NCBI GenBank assembly: GCA_020636745.1
Contig: JACJXH010000001.1
Coordinates: 434,001-498,000, forward strand
Source of the DNA: Lentimicrobiaceae bacterium
Lineage (GTDB): Bacteria; Bacteroidota; Bacteroidia; Bacteroidales; Lentimicrobiaceae
Direction of reading: 5' to 3'
DNA: 64,000 nucleotides
Position numbers and translations under genes: made by a program. Below are positions 52,455 to 61,486 of this stretch, piece after piece; positions within the stretch are counted from its first letter, which is position 1, and each line of letters begins with the position of its first letter. Under the pieces are notes generated by a model that worked only from the letters and a program-made list of their open reading frames with translations, made no database searches and had not been told where the DNA came from.

Positions 52455-53666
52455 TTAATGCTGGATCGCTCTGTAAAAATCAGTTAATTTTTGCATCAAC
52501 ACCGCATTGTTGTGCGATTTCATAACCAGTTGCCGGCCGTTACTCCCGGTTTGCAAGGCAAGGGATGGTTGAAGGATGAGTTCGCTGATTTTTTCGGCAA
52601 AGGTTGTGGCATTTTCTGCAATCATCAGGTTTTTTCCATCCGTATAATCTATCCCCTCGGCTCCAACCCGGGTGGTTACGATGGCGCAGCCGGCAAGCAT
52701 GCCTTCTATTATTTTTATGCGGATACCACTCCCCGAAAACAGCGGAACCACCATTACTGAAAATGATTCCATATATGCTTTGGCGTCAGGTACTTCGCCG
52801 TCAATTACAATGCCCGGTGTTGTGCATTTTCTCAGCCAGTCAGGCATTTCACGACCTGCAAGGTGAAACTCTAAATCAGGAAACTGTTTGTGAATCAGTG
52901 GCCAGACTTTGTTTATAAACCATTTGATACCTTCCTGATTAGGCAGCCAGTTCATTGACCCCAAATGGAAAATACCTGTCCGACGGGTTGGATAACCGCT
53001 TTTTTTTCCGGGGTTTGCTTCATTGATGTTATTGATGCCAAACGGGATATCCGTTACTTTAATTTCACCGGCATGCTGCCTGAAAAATGCAGCATCTTTG
53101 GCCGTTATGGCTACAATGCCATCCACTTTTCTGATGGTATTCAGCTCGTATTTTTTAAGTGTGGATGCCAGATGGGTCAGATAATACTTCTTAAACGGAT
53201 TGAAAGTCCCTTTGGCCATTCTTTCCCATATCAGGTGCTCAATATTATGTGCCCGTAATATGAGTTTTGCATCTGAAAACATTTTAATTTCATCCAGATA
53301 AGGGGTGGTAAACAGTGTTTCAAACTGGATGATGTTAAATTTTTCATTTCTCAGAATGGCCATCAATGCCTGCCTGAAATCTTCTGAAATAAAGCGCTCT
53401 ACATGGTATGATTTTCCGCTGAATAAATTCAGAAAGGCAGGCCATGGCCTGACCGAAAGATCGATATACACATACTCGATGCGGGTTTTAGCCCGGTAAT
53501 TTTCAGGGATAGACGAAAGTGCAATGCTGTATTTGTTGCTGTTAATGGCCAGGATTTTAACTGTATGACCTGCATTGATAAGCCCTTCGGCCATGGCATT
53601 CATCGCAATCGGACCTCCTTCATGGGGAGGCCAGGGCGATTTATTACACAGCAGTAAAATATTCAT
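52455..53666 (-). CDS. Glycosyltransferase, GT4 family
   Basis: 403 residues of GT-B fold. The N terminus (LLLCNKSPWPPHEGGPIAMNAMAEGL) carries the glycine-rich acceptor motif. The donor-binding half has FHLGSMNWLPNQEG, LEFHLAGREM, VVPLFSGSGIRIKIIEGMLAGCAIVTT and GAEGI. A membrane-proximal enzyme in surface-glycan assembly is likely. It follows the LptF/LptG-family gene with a 22-bp gap and precedes a second glycosyltransferase on the same strand. Confidence 0.88.
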   Translation of the reverse strand: MNILLLCNKSPWPPHEGGPIAMNAMAEGLINAGHTVKILAINSNKYSIALSSIPENYRAKTRIEYVYIDLSVRPWPAFLNLFSGKSYHVERFISEDFRQALMAILRNEKFNIIQFETLFTTPYLDEIKMFSDAKLILRAHNIEHLIWERMAKGTFNPFKKYYLTHLASTLKKYELNTIRKVDGIVAITAKDAAFFRQHAGEIKVTDIPFGINNINEANPGKKSGYPTRRTGIFHLGSMNWLPNQEGIKWFINKVWPLIHKQFPDLEFHLAGREMPDWLRKCTTPGIVIDGEVPDAKAYMESFSVMVVPLFSGSGIRIKIIEGMLAGCAIVTTRVGAEGIDYTDGKNLMIAENATTFAEKISELILQPSLALQTGSNGRQLVMKSHNNAVLMQKLTDFYRAIQH

Positions 53667-53688
53667 TTCCGGTTTTTCGCGTTACAGT

Positions 53689-55122
53689 TTACTCAGGTTT
53701 CTTTTGAAGCCATTTTCCGGTAAAAAATCTTTTCCAGATATCAGGATCAAACAGGGGAGAGTCGGTGGTTGCTTTCAGGGTGAGAATAACCCCTAATGGC
53801 AAGAGTACGGCAGATGAGAGCCACATGCCAATTACCGGATCCATTTGTCCGGCCTTTACCGATTTTTCGCCCGTCATTGATATAACGTGGTAAATGACAA
53901 AAAACACAATAGATATCACCAGCGGAAGCCCCAGCCCTCCCTTACGAATAATCGCTCCCAAAGGTGCGCCGATGAAAAACAATACCAGGCAGGCAATGGA
54001 AAGGGTGAATTTACGGTGCCATTCTACTTCATGCTTATGAACCAGTACTGTTCGTTCTTTCAGGTCGTTTTTACTGAATTCTATATTGTTTCTTGCGTTT
54101 TTGGCGGCATTCAGTGCCGATTCATGTGCCTGCAGCAACTCTTCTTTATTCATGCCCTGCATGGCCGGTATACGATTGTTTACCTTCGTTTCCTTTTCGG
54201 GAATCTGAATGCGACCTGAATCTATCTGTGTGTTGAAATAATAACTTAACTCTGTTGAGCGAAGCAGGCCATCGCGCCGGCTATTGATTTCATTCTTGAG
54301 CGAATCTTCCGATTTTGTAAGCTGCCTGAGGTTGAGCATCTGGTAGTGATTGCGAAACAACTCTTCATTGGTGCGCATCATTTTGAACTGCGACAAGTCA
54401 AATTTCCGGTACTGTTCGGCAAACCAGGTGCGCTGAAATGGTCGTTTAAGGTCATTTCTGCGGTCGGTTTTTTCGTCGTAGTTATATCCATTATACAGGG
54501 TAAGCTCCAGGAAATTACCATCAGGACTCTGTATCATTGTGCCCGATTCAGCTTTGGTTACCGTTGTATTGCCCATCCGTGATGAATGATCGTAAATCAT
54601 TACATCCCTGATGGTAATGCCATCTTCCTCTTTTTTGTTGATGCGCATCACATACCCATCTATGCCATTGTAAAATATGCCTTCCCTTATATTCAGTGCA
54701 AGCTTTTGTTGCCGCACATCATACAGTATTGACTTGAATTTAAGGTTGGTTACCGGTAAAACATTGTTTGAGAAGAAAAAGGCAAATACGCTTATCAAAA
54801 TTGATAACACCACCAGTGGCCGCATAAAAGTGCTGAGCGAAATCCCTGCCGATTTTACAGCTACCAGCTCATACCTTTCTCCCAGATTGCCAAAGGTCAT
54901 TAACGACGATAATAATATGGCCAGTGGTAATGCAAGCGGAACAAATGTGGTGGAGGCATAAAAAAGCAACTGACCAACTACATACCACGGCAGGCCTTTG
55001 CCAACCAAATCGTCAATGTACTTCCACAAAAACTGCATCACCAGAATAAACAAGGCAATGAAGAATGTGAGTATCAGCGGGCCAAGATATGACCTTAATA
55101 TGAGCAGGTAGAGTCGTTTCAC
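53689..55122 (-). CDS. LptF/LptG family lipopolysaccharide export permease
   Basis: 477 residues. Three membrane helices at the N terminus (LGPLILTFFIALFILVMQFLW onward) and three near the C terminus (SIACLVLFFIGAPLGAIIRKGGLGLPLV) surround a large periplasmic jelly-roll domain. This is the YjgP/YjgQ layout. With LptB it extracts LPS from the inner membrane. The periplasmic domain has an inserted charged, coiled-coil-like stretch (~260-360). The start is a GTG at 55122. It appears to head a three-gene unit with the two glycosyltransferases. Confidence 0.9.
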   Translation of the reverse strand: MKRLYLLILRSYLGPLILTFFIALFILVMQFLWKYIDDLVGKGLPWYVVGQLLFYASTTFVPLALPLAILLSSLMTFGNLGERYELVAVKSAGISLSTFMRPLVVLSILISVFAFFFSNNVLPVTNLKFKSILYDVRQQKLALNIREGIFYNGIDGYVMRINKKEEDGITIRDVMIYDHSSRMGNTTVTKAESGTMIQSPDGNFLELTLYNGYNYDEKTDRRNDLKRPFQRTWFAEQYRKFDLSQFKMMRTNEELFRNHYQMLNLRQLTKSEDSLKNEINSRRDGLLRSTELSYYFNTQIDSGRIQIPEKETKVNNRIPAMQGMNKEELLQAHESALNAAKNARNNIEFSKNDLKERTVLVHKHEVEWHRKFTLSIACLVLFFIGAPLGAIIRKGGLGLPLVISIVFFVIYHVISMTGEKSVKAGQMDPVIGMWLSSAVLLPLGVILTLKATTDSPLFDPDIWKRFFTGKWLQKKPE

Positions 55123-55202
55123 AATTGGTGCTTATTGATTGCAAAAGTAAACATTTGTTTATTTGAATAAACCTGGTATGTGCCAAAGTTCCTATCAACC
55201 TG

Positions 55203-55343
55203 TTAAGATTGTTTGTTGTCGAGTGCCGGTTTTGATTTGCCTTTTGAGAAGCGGTTATTATTTACATGATTATCCGGACAATCTGAATTGTTAAATACTA
55301 AGTCGCTGTAAACCTGTTGTCTGCCTTTGTTCTTTGGGTTCAT
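55203..55343 (-). CDS. Possible 46-residue protein of unknown function
   Basis: An ATG at 55343 opens a very hydrophilic, Asn/Lys/Ser-rich frame (NPKNKGRQQVYSDLVFNN...). It could be a real small gene or chance. The frame continues upstream to 55493 without an obvious better start. No family recognised. Confidence 0.2.
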   Translation of the reverse strand: MNPKNKGRQQVYSDLVFNNSDCPDNHVNNNRFSKGKSKPALDNKQS

Positions 55344-55598
55344 ATGTTTATGTAGGTCTTTAAAGTTCAGGTTGCTGTTGCTGTTTCTGGGCAATTTTGT
55401 GAGGCTGAAGCTCAGAGAATTTCCCTGTTCAGGCAGATAATCCTTTTTTGAAAATATTCGATAACAAAAGAAGTAAACGCCATTGAGAAGCAAAACAGCA
55501 TCGCTTGAATATGAATATTACATTGGGCTGAACATCAGTGTTTTCAAGATATACATGGCTGCTCAATAGCAATCGTGCCATTTAAAAAACGGGCAATG

Positions 55599-55632
55599 TT
55601 TCGTGCTAATCTCATAAAACTCTATACATTTG
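55599..55632 (+). promoter_or_regulatory. Promoter of GNAT-like gene (TTTC - 22 bp - TACATTTG)
   Basis: TACATTTG at 55625-55632 fits the -7 consensus; TTTC at 55599-55602 is a near match to the -33 box. The ATG follows 26 bp later. Confidence 0.55.
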
Positions 55633-55658
55633 CTTGGAATTAAAACAGAACAAAGTTT

Positions 55659-56849
55659 ATGCATCTTGTTGAAGTTAAAGATAAAAAACAGGCCGGCCAG
55701 TTTCTCGATGTTGCCCGCAGCATCTACAAAAATGATCAAAACTGGATTTGCCCGCTCGATTCGATGGTTGAAGCCGTTTTTAATCCGGCTGTAAATGTAT
55801 TCTTTACACATGGTGAAGCTATCCGGTGGATTCTTTTTGATGAAAAAGGCAATGCCATTGGGCGGGTAGCTGCATTTATCAACCGCAAAAAAGCCTTCAA
55901 CTTTGAGCAACCAACAGGCGGAATGGGCTTTTTTGAGTGTATTGATGATCAGAAAGCGGCTTACTTTATGTTTGATGCCTGCAAAAAATGGCTTTCCGAC
56001 AAGGGGATGCAGGCCATGGATGGCCCGATTAACTTTGGCGAAAATGATAACTTTTGGGGGCTGCTGGTGGAAGGCTATATGCCGCAAAGCTTTGGCATGA
56101 ATTACCATCACCCTTATTACCGCAATTTTTTTGAATCTTACGGCTTTAAACCCTATTTCGAACAGGTTACCAATCATTTGGATCTTACCAAACCCTTTCC
56201 TGAACGCTTCTGGAAAATTGCTGACTGGGTTAGGCAACGCCCTGGGTATAGCTTCAGGCATTTCGACTGGAAGAAAAGTACACAACTGATCCAGGATTTT
56301 AAAACCATATATGATGATGCCTGGCAGTTTCACGAAAATTTTACACCTATTGTAAAAGAAGACCTGCTTAAATCTCTGAGTGAGCTAAAGCCAATTATGG
56401 TGAATGAGTTTATCTGGTTTGCCTATCATGATGATGAACCCATCGCCTTTTTAGTAATGATTCCTGATGCCAATGAGCTATTCAGGCATTTTAATGGCAA
56501 ATTGGGGCTGTTGGATAAACTTAAGTTCCTGTATCTGAAAAAGAAGAATATTTTTACACGTACACGCATTACTGTAATGGGCATCAGGCCAAAGTATCAG
56601 AAGTCGGGTATTGAAGCCGCCATTTTCTGGCATATGGATAAGGTAATGAAAAAAATGCCCAACTATAAGGAAATTGAACTGTCGTGGGTGGGCGATTTTA
56701 ATCCTAAAATGAGGCAGTTACACGAATCAGTAGGCGGCCATTTCGCTAAAAAGCATATCACCTATCGCTATTTATTTAGCCATAATGGTGAGTTTCACAG
56801 GGCTACATCCATTCCCCTTGATACAAAAGAGAAAGCAATTAAATCCTAG
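55659..56849 (+). CDS. GNAT-like acyltransferase domain protein (YghO-like)
   Basis: 396 residues without a signal peptide. The sequence resembles a conserved Bacteroidota family annotated as N-acetyltransferase-like (similar to E. coli YghO). The N terminus has RSIYKNDQNWICPLD, a central GPINFGENDNFWGLLVEG stretch and a C-terminal GNAT-like region with TVMGIRPKYQKSGIEAAIFW, the acetyl-CoA-binding R/Q-x-x-G-x-x pattern in a relaxed form. No substrate can be proposed. Single gene with its own promoter. Confidence 0.65.
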   Translation: MHLVEVKDKKQAGQFLDVARSIYKNDQNWICPLDSMVEAVFNPAVNVFFTHGEAIRWILFDEKGNAIGRVAAFINRKKAFNFEQPTGGMGFFECIDDQKAAYFMFDACKKWLSDKGMQAMDGPINFGENDNFWGLLVEGYMPQSFGMNYHHPYYRNFFESYGFKPYFEQVTNHLDLTKPFPERFWKIADWVRQRPGYSFRHFDWKKSTQLIQDFKTIYDDAWQFHENFTPIVKEDLLKSLSELKPIMVNEFIWFAYHDDEPIAFLVMIPDANELFRHFNGKLGLLDKLKFLYLKKKNIFTRTRITVMGIRPKYQKSGIEAAIFWHMDKVMKKMPNYKEIELSWVGDFNPKMRQLHESVGGHFAKKHITYRYLFSHNGEFHRATSIPLDTKEKAIKS

Positions 56850-57213
56850 CAACTGTCCGACTTTTTAATTTTGTGTTCTGGCAGCCAGTTTAACTTTAAT
56901 GGATAAACACCGGAAATTAATGCTTTAAAATTTGTATTAACCTTTGCTTTGTTTTGTAACTGACTCTAAAACAATAATTAAACATGCCGGAATATTCTTT
57001 TGGTTGTTTCCTAATCGCATTTATTGTGAATTTGAAACCATTCATTGAAGCAGGAAGAATTGCAGGATGCTTTTTAAATGCGTAAATTATTGTTAAAAGT
57101 TGGATAAAAAACTTACAGCGTAATGAAAAGTATTAAATTTGCTCCAACGAGAAACTCTAACAAAACTTAATAACCCAATATTTATTAATCAATAACCAAA
57201 TCTCTAATCTCTA
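56850..57213. other. 364-bp intergenic region before T9SS protein 1
   Basis: AT-rich, with a TAAATTTG -7-like element at 57134-57141 (73 bp before the ATG at 57214) but no convincing -33 box. No coding frame or hairpin noticed. Confidence 0.45.
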
Positions 57214-59136
57214 ATGAAAAATTCATTACTACTTGGCCTCGCGCTGAGTATTGGTATGTATGCCGGTGCTCAGGAGCGTAACCTGTCAAAAGTTCACAAA
57301 GTGAACGTACGTCCGGTTGACAGCGGTTTAAATTACACAGATCCTTCTTCAGCACAACAGGATGGTGGTACCGCAGTTGAAATTTACAACAGGAGCGGTG
57401 AACTGCTCAAAACCAATGCATCTTCTTCTGCCAATCTCTTTGGTATTTTTAACACTGATCAGCGTGTTGTTTCTGCTATTCCTGAAGCGAACATGGTAGT
57501 TTTTGGTAACCGCGCCGGCGGATCTTTCGGTGCTACAGGTAACGACCTTCGTGTTGCTTATTCAACCGATTTAGGCGCTACATTTACCAATTTTGTTATC
57601 AATCCTCAAGCAGGACTTAATTTCAGATATCCCAGCACTGTAATTTATAACCCTGCCGGAAATACTGATCCGAATAATATGTTTGCAATTTACAGCGGAC
57701 CATATACGGATGCTGCAGGCTGGAAAGGTCAGTTTTTTGGAAGCGCCCGTGTTGGTGGTGCCGATGTCAATACAACTTTCGAAAACAATGAAGCAAGTGT
57801 TTATCTCAATCACCTGAATATTGGGATGACGGCTACTGCTTCAGGTAATATTCATGTTGCTTCTTCACGCCTCAATGGTACTTCTACTGCTTACACAAAT
57901 GAAGGTTTTGAGGTGTTAAACGGTGTTTTCAACAGCAGCACTAATCAGGTTGACTGGGAACTCCCACGAGTAAAAGTTCAGCCAGAGCTACTGGAAGATG
58001 GCCGTATTGATGCCCCCAGAATGGTTTTTTCACCTGATGGAACAATCGGTTATATTGTTTGTACCGCTGTTGATGCTGACAATGCTTACAATCCTTACGG
58101 AGTTGAATGGCCTGTTGTTTACAAAACAACTGACAATGGTCAGAACTGGGATAAAATTGATGCTTTCGACTTTTCTGAAATCAATGCATTTAAAGAATAT
58201 TTGTGGCCAACCAGAGCTGACTTTGATGTTGTAGTTCCACGTTGGTATAACAAATGGGCTGCTCCCGAAAATCAGTCAAACAATGGTGTTACAGTTGATA
58301 AAAACGGAAATCTTCACATTGCTGGCTTGGTAAGAAGTACAAATTCAATTCACCCTGATTCACTCAGCTACTTTTATTCTGAAGAGCCGCTGTTGATTTT
58401 CGATGTTTTTATGAATGGCGATGGTACCTGGAATGCACAGTTTGTGGATTCAATCCGTTCAGCTGGTCTGGAAGATTACCTGTCAGTTTCACTTGATCAG
58501 CGTATCAATATGAGCCGTACCGAAGATGGCTCTAAAGTTTTTGTTACCTGGGCCGATACTGATCCTACCCTTTGGGGTGCTGGTGTTACAACCAATATGC
58601 AGCCTGACCTTTTTACCTGGGGTTATGATGTTGAAACCAGCCATTTTACGACTCCTGTTAATGTAACTGCTTTCTCTGACTACTGGGGCGATAATTTCTG
58701 GTTGCATGTTTCTGACAGGATTGTTACAGAAGGAAATAATTTCCATATTCCATTAACAACTTCTATCAACGGAACTACCGAAGATGATCCTGTAACACAT
58801 CAGTATTTCAGCGGTGTTGGTTTTACCGAGGCTGATTTTACTAACGTGAACAATCATCATATTGCAACTCCTGCAGCTATTTCGTCTGTAGCTCAAAACT
58901 TCCCGAATCCGTTTTCAGGTATTTCTGAAGTTCAGGTAAATTTATCAGTAGCTGCTTCTCTCAGCCTTGAGGTATATAACCTTGTAGGTCAGAAAGTTTT
59001 TGAAGTCCCTGCAACCAAAGCTGCAGCAGGTACACATGTACTCACTATTGATGCTAAGAATCTGAAGTCAGGTGTTTATACCTATTCGGTTATTGCAGGT
59101 GGTGAGCGTCAAACCAGAAAAATGATTGTTAAGTAA
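57214..59136 (+). CDS. Secreted beta-propeller-like protein with T9SS type A sorting domain (copy A1)
   Basis: 640 residues. A signal peptide (LLLGLALSIGMYAGAQ) is followed by a long beta-rich region with Asp-box/BNR-like motifs (YSTDLGATF, TTDNGQNW) as in sialidase-type propellers. The last ~80 residues form a type A T9SS sorting domain: NFPNPFSG, LSLEVYNLVGQKV, GVYTYSV and RKMIVK. It is exported through the outer membrane and cleaved or anchored. No catalytic residues could be identified. The downstream gene is a close paralog. Confidence 0.85.
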   Translation: MKNSLLLGLALSIGMYAGAQERNLSKVHKVNVRPVDSGLNYTDPSSAQQDGGTAVEIYNRSGELLKTNASSSANLFGIFNTDQRVVSAIPEANMVVFGNRAGGSFGATGNDLRVAYSTDLGATFTNFVINPQAGLNFRYPSTVIYNPAGNTDPNNMFAIYSGPYTDAAGWKGQFFGSARVGGADVNTTFENNEASVYLNHLNIGMTATASGNIHVASSRLNGTSTAYTNEGFEVLNGVFNSSTNQVDWELPRVKVQPELLEDGRIDAPRMVFSPDGTIGYIVCTAVDADNAYNPYGVEWPVVYKTTDNGQNWDKIDAFDFSEINAFKEYLWPTRADFDVVVPRWYNKWAAPENQSNNGVTVDKNGNLHIAGLVRSTNSIHPDSLSYFYSEEPLLIFDVFMNGDGTWNAQFVDSIRSAGLEDYLSVSLDQRINMSRTEDGSKVFVTWADTDPTLWGAGVTTNMQPDLFTWGYDVETSHFTTPVNVTAFSDYWGDNFWLHVSDRIVTEGNNFHIPLTTSINGTTEDDPVTHQYFSGVGFTEADFTNVNNHHIATPAAISSVAQNFPNPFSGISEVQVNLSVAASLSLEVYNLVGQKVFEVPATKAAAGTHVLTIDAKNLKSGVYTYSVIAGGERQTRKMIVK

Positions 59137-59155
59137 TTTTTCTGAAATCGTATGT

Positions 59156-59188
59156 AAAAGCTGTTCCTCATAGGAACAGCTTTTTTTT
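59156..59188 (+). terminator. Intrinsic terminator after copy A1
   Basis: AAAAGCTGTTCCT and AGGAACAGCTTTT form a long stem followed by a run of eight Ts. Confidence 0.9.
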
Positions 59189-59366
59189 ATGTGTTAGATT
59201 GATAAAGACAAACAGATTTGATAGTATAAAATGTGGGGTGATGATGGGAATTATATCAATGCATTGTTAAATGTTAGAAATAATGAAATTATAATTTGCA
59301 TTAAATCCTTTTTTTTTATTAATTTTAAGTACTCCTAAAATATTCATTAACCTAAAAAATCATCAA

Positions 59367-61289
59367 ATGAAAAAAATTGTACTTATTCTTTTTGGCTTGC
59401 TGATTTGTTATAGTGTTATTGCCCAGCAGCGCAATATGACTGCAATTGAAAAGGTTTATCCACGTTCTTTTACTTCTGACCTGGAAAGCAGTGTGAATCA
59501 GCAAGGTTTGCCGCAAAATGCAGATTACCAGATTCTGTTCAATAAGAGTGGTGATTTGCTAAAAATCAACGTTTCTTCTTCTGCCAACCTTTTTGGTATT
59601 TTCACCACTGATCAGCGTGTTGTTTCAGCTCTTCCTGAAGCCAATATGGTGATTTTTGGCAACAGGGCCGGCGGATCCTTTGGTGCCACCGGAAATGACC
59701 TCAGAATTGCTTATTCGGTTGATATGGGGGCTGAATTTACTAATTTCGTAATCAATCCGCAAACCGGCCTTAATTTCAGGTACCCGAGCACCATCGTGTA
59801 CAACCCTTCAGGGAACACTGATCCGGCAAATATGTTTGCTATTTACAGCGGCCCCTATACCGACGCTGCTGGCTGGAAAGGACAATATTTCGGCAGTGCC
59901 CGTATTGGTGGTGCCGATGTAAACACAACTTTTGAAGACAACGAACCTACTGTATACCTCAACCACCTGAATGTGGGGTTGACAGCCACTGCTGCAGGTA
60001 ATATTCATGTTGCCTCTTCGCGCCTGAACGGGACCTCTGCCGCCTATACCAGCGAAGGCTTTGAAGTTTTAAATGGTGTGTTCAACAGCAGCACCAATCA
60101 GGTTGATTGGGAATTACCGCGGGTTAAAGTTCAGCCTGAACTTCTGGACGATGGACGTATTGATGCCCCAAGGATGGTTTACTCAGTAGATGGCTCGATA
60201 GGCTACCTGCTTTGTACTGCAGTGGATGCTGATAATGCTTATAATCCTTATGGAGTTGAATGGCCTGTTGTTTTCAAAACATTGGACAATGGGCAGACCT
60301 GGGAAAAAATTGAAGCATTTGATTTTTCTGAAATCAATACATTTAAAGAGAATTTGTGGCCAACCCGGGCAGACGAAAATGTGATAGTCCCTCGGTGGTA
60401 TAATAAATGGGCTGCACCTGAAAATCAGTCTAATAATGGTGCAACTGTTGATAAAAACGGAAATCTGCATATTGCCGGATTAATCAGAAGCACCAATTCA
60501 TTGCATCCTGATTCTCTGAATTACTTTTATTCTGCAGAGCCTTTATTGATTTTTGATGTATTTATGAATGGTGATGGGACCTGGAATGCACAATTTGTTG
60601 ATTCTATCCGTTCTGAAGGCCTTGAAGATTATCTTACAGTTTCGCTTGACCAGCGCGTTAGCATGAGCCGCAGTGCTGATGGCTCAAAAGTATTTGTAAC
60701 ATGGGCCGATACTGATCCCACCCTATGGGGGGCAGGTGTAACTACCAATATTCAACCCGATGTTTTTATTTGGGGGTATGATATTGAAACCAATCACTAT
60801 ACTACGCCTGTAAACGTAACTGCTTTTACTGACTACTGGGGCGATAATTTCTGGTTGCATGTTTCCGATCAGGTGGTTACCGAGGGTAGTGATTATTATA
60901 TTCCAATGTCAACATCAATAAATGGGACAACTGAAAATGATCCTGTAACACATCAATATTTCAGTGGAGTGGGCTTTTCAGAAGGCGATTTTGTAAATGT
61001 TAATACCCAAAATCGCGAATTATCAAGTGTTATCTCTACAGTGTCTCAAAATTTTCCAAATCCTTTTAATGGAATTACTGAGGTAAAAGTGAAATTGTCG
61101 GTATCGACCCTGCTCAGCCTTGAAGTGTATAACCTGGTTGGGCAAAAAGTTTTTGAAATTCCTGCTGTCCGTGCATCTGCCGGAATGCATAAGCTTGCTG
61201 TTGACTCCCGGAATCTGATACCTGGTGTGTATACTTATTCGGTTATTGCCGGTGGCGAGAGACAAACCAGAAAAATGATTGTTTTGTAA
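59367..61289 (+). CDS. Secreted beta-propeller-like protein with T9SS type A sorting domain (copy A2)
   Basis: 640 residues, the same length as copy A1 and very similar to it from about residue 70 onward (for example GVFNSSTNQVDWELPRVK is identical). The signal peptide and first ~65 mature residues are different. It has the same Asp-box-like motifs and the same C-terminal sorting domain (NFPNPFNG...RKMIVL). It is a tandem duplicate whose leader region has diverged. It has its own terminator. Confidence 0.85.
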   Translation: MKKIVLILFGLLICYSVIAQQRNMTAIEKVYPRSFTSDLESSVNQQGLPQNADYQILFNKSGDLLKINVSSSANLFGIFTTDQRVVSALPEANMVIFGNRAGGSFGATGNDLRIAYSVDMGAEFTNFVINPQTGLNFRYPSTIVYNPSGNTDPANMFAIYSGPYTDAAGWKGQYFGSARIGGADVNTTFEDNEPTVYLNHLNVGLTATAAGNIHVASSRLNGTSAAYTSEGFEVLNGVFNSSTNQVDWELPRVKVQPELLDDGRIDAPRMVYSVDGSIGYLLCTAVDADNAYNPYGVEWPVVFKTLDNGQTWEKIEAFDFSEINTFKENLWPTRADENVIVPRWYNKWAAPENQSNNGATVDKNGNLHIAGLIRSTNSLHPDSLNYFYSAEPLLIFDVFMNGDGTWNAQFVDSIRSEGLEDYLTVSLDQRVSMSRSADGSKVFVTWADTDPTLWGAGVTTNIQPDVFIWGYDIETNHYTTPVNVTAFTDYWGDNFWLHVSDQVVTEGSDYYIPMSTSINGTTENDPVTHQYFSGVGFSEGDFVNVNTQNRELSSVISTVSQNFPNPFNGITEVKVKLSVSTLLSLEVYNLVGQKVFEIPAVRASAGMHKLAVDSRNLIPGVYTYSVIAGGERQTRKMIVL

Positions 61290-61310
61290 ATATTATTTGT
61301 ATTATCTAAT

Positions 61311-61343
61311 AGGCCTGATGTCTTGATGTCAGGCCTTTTTTTT
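61311..61343 (+). terminator. Intrinsic terminator after copy A2
   Basis: GGCCTGA and TCAGGCC form a stem around a 10-nt loop, followed by eight Ts. Confidence 0.85.
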
Positions 61344-61439
61344 ATGGTTATAATCAACTGTTTTAAATCTGTTGTACTTTAATCATCCTGATTTTTATTT
61401 GAAGTTGAAATCGAGTGTGTTATTTGTTAGAATTTTTTT

Positions 61440-61447
61440 TAGCTTTG
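61440..61447 (+). promoter_or_regulatory. Candidate -7 element for copy B1
   Basis: TAGCTTTG fits TAnnTTTG. A start site near 61454 supports translation from 61487 rather than the ATG at 61463. The -33 region is not clear. Confidence 0.5.
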
Positions 61448-61486
61448 TAGAGAGAGAATTTTATGTTTCACTTAAACCCAATACTC

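Larger units (their letters stand above)
55123..55658. other. 536-bp divergent intergenic region (lptF / GNAT-like gene)
   Basis: It contains a doubtful small frame (55203-55343, minus) and the promoter of the GNAT-like gene (55599-55632). Nothing else is evident. Confidence 0.5.

Noticed and set aside
55563..56333. 256-codon open frame antisense to the GNAT-like gene
   Set aside because: It mirrors a well-supported coding gene, has no recognisable domain, and its composition follows from the opposite strand.
57214..61289. Copies A1/A2 as composite transposon or repeat element
   Set aside because: No inverted repeats, transposase or target-site duplications; simple tandem gene duplication explains them.
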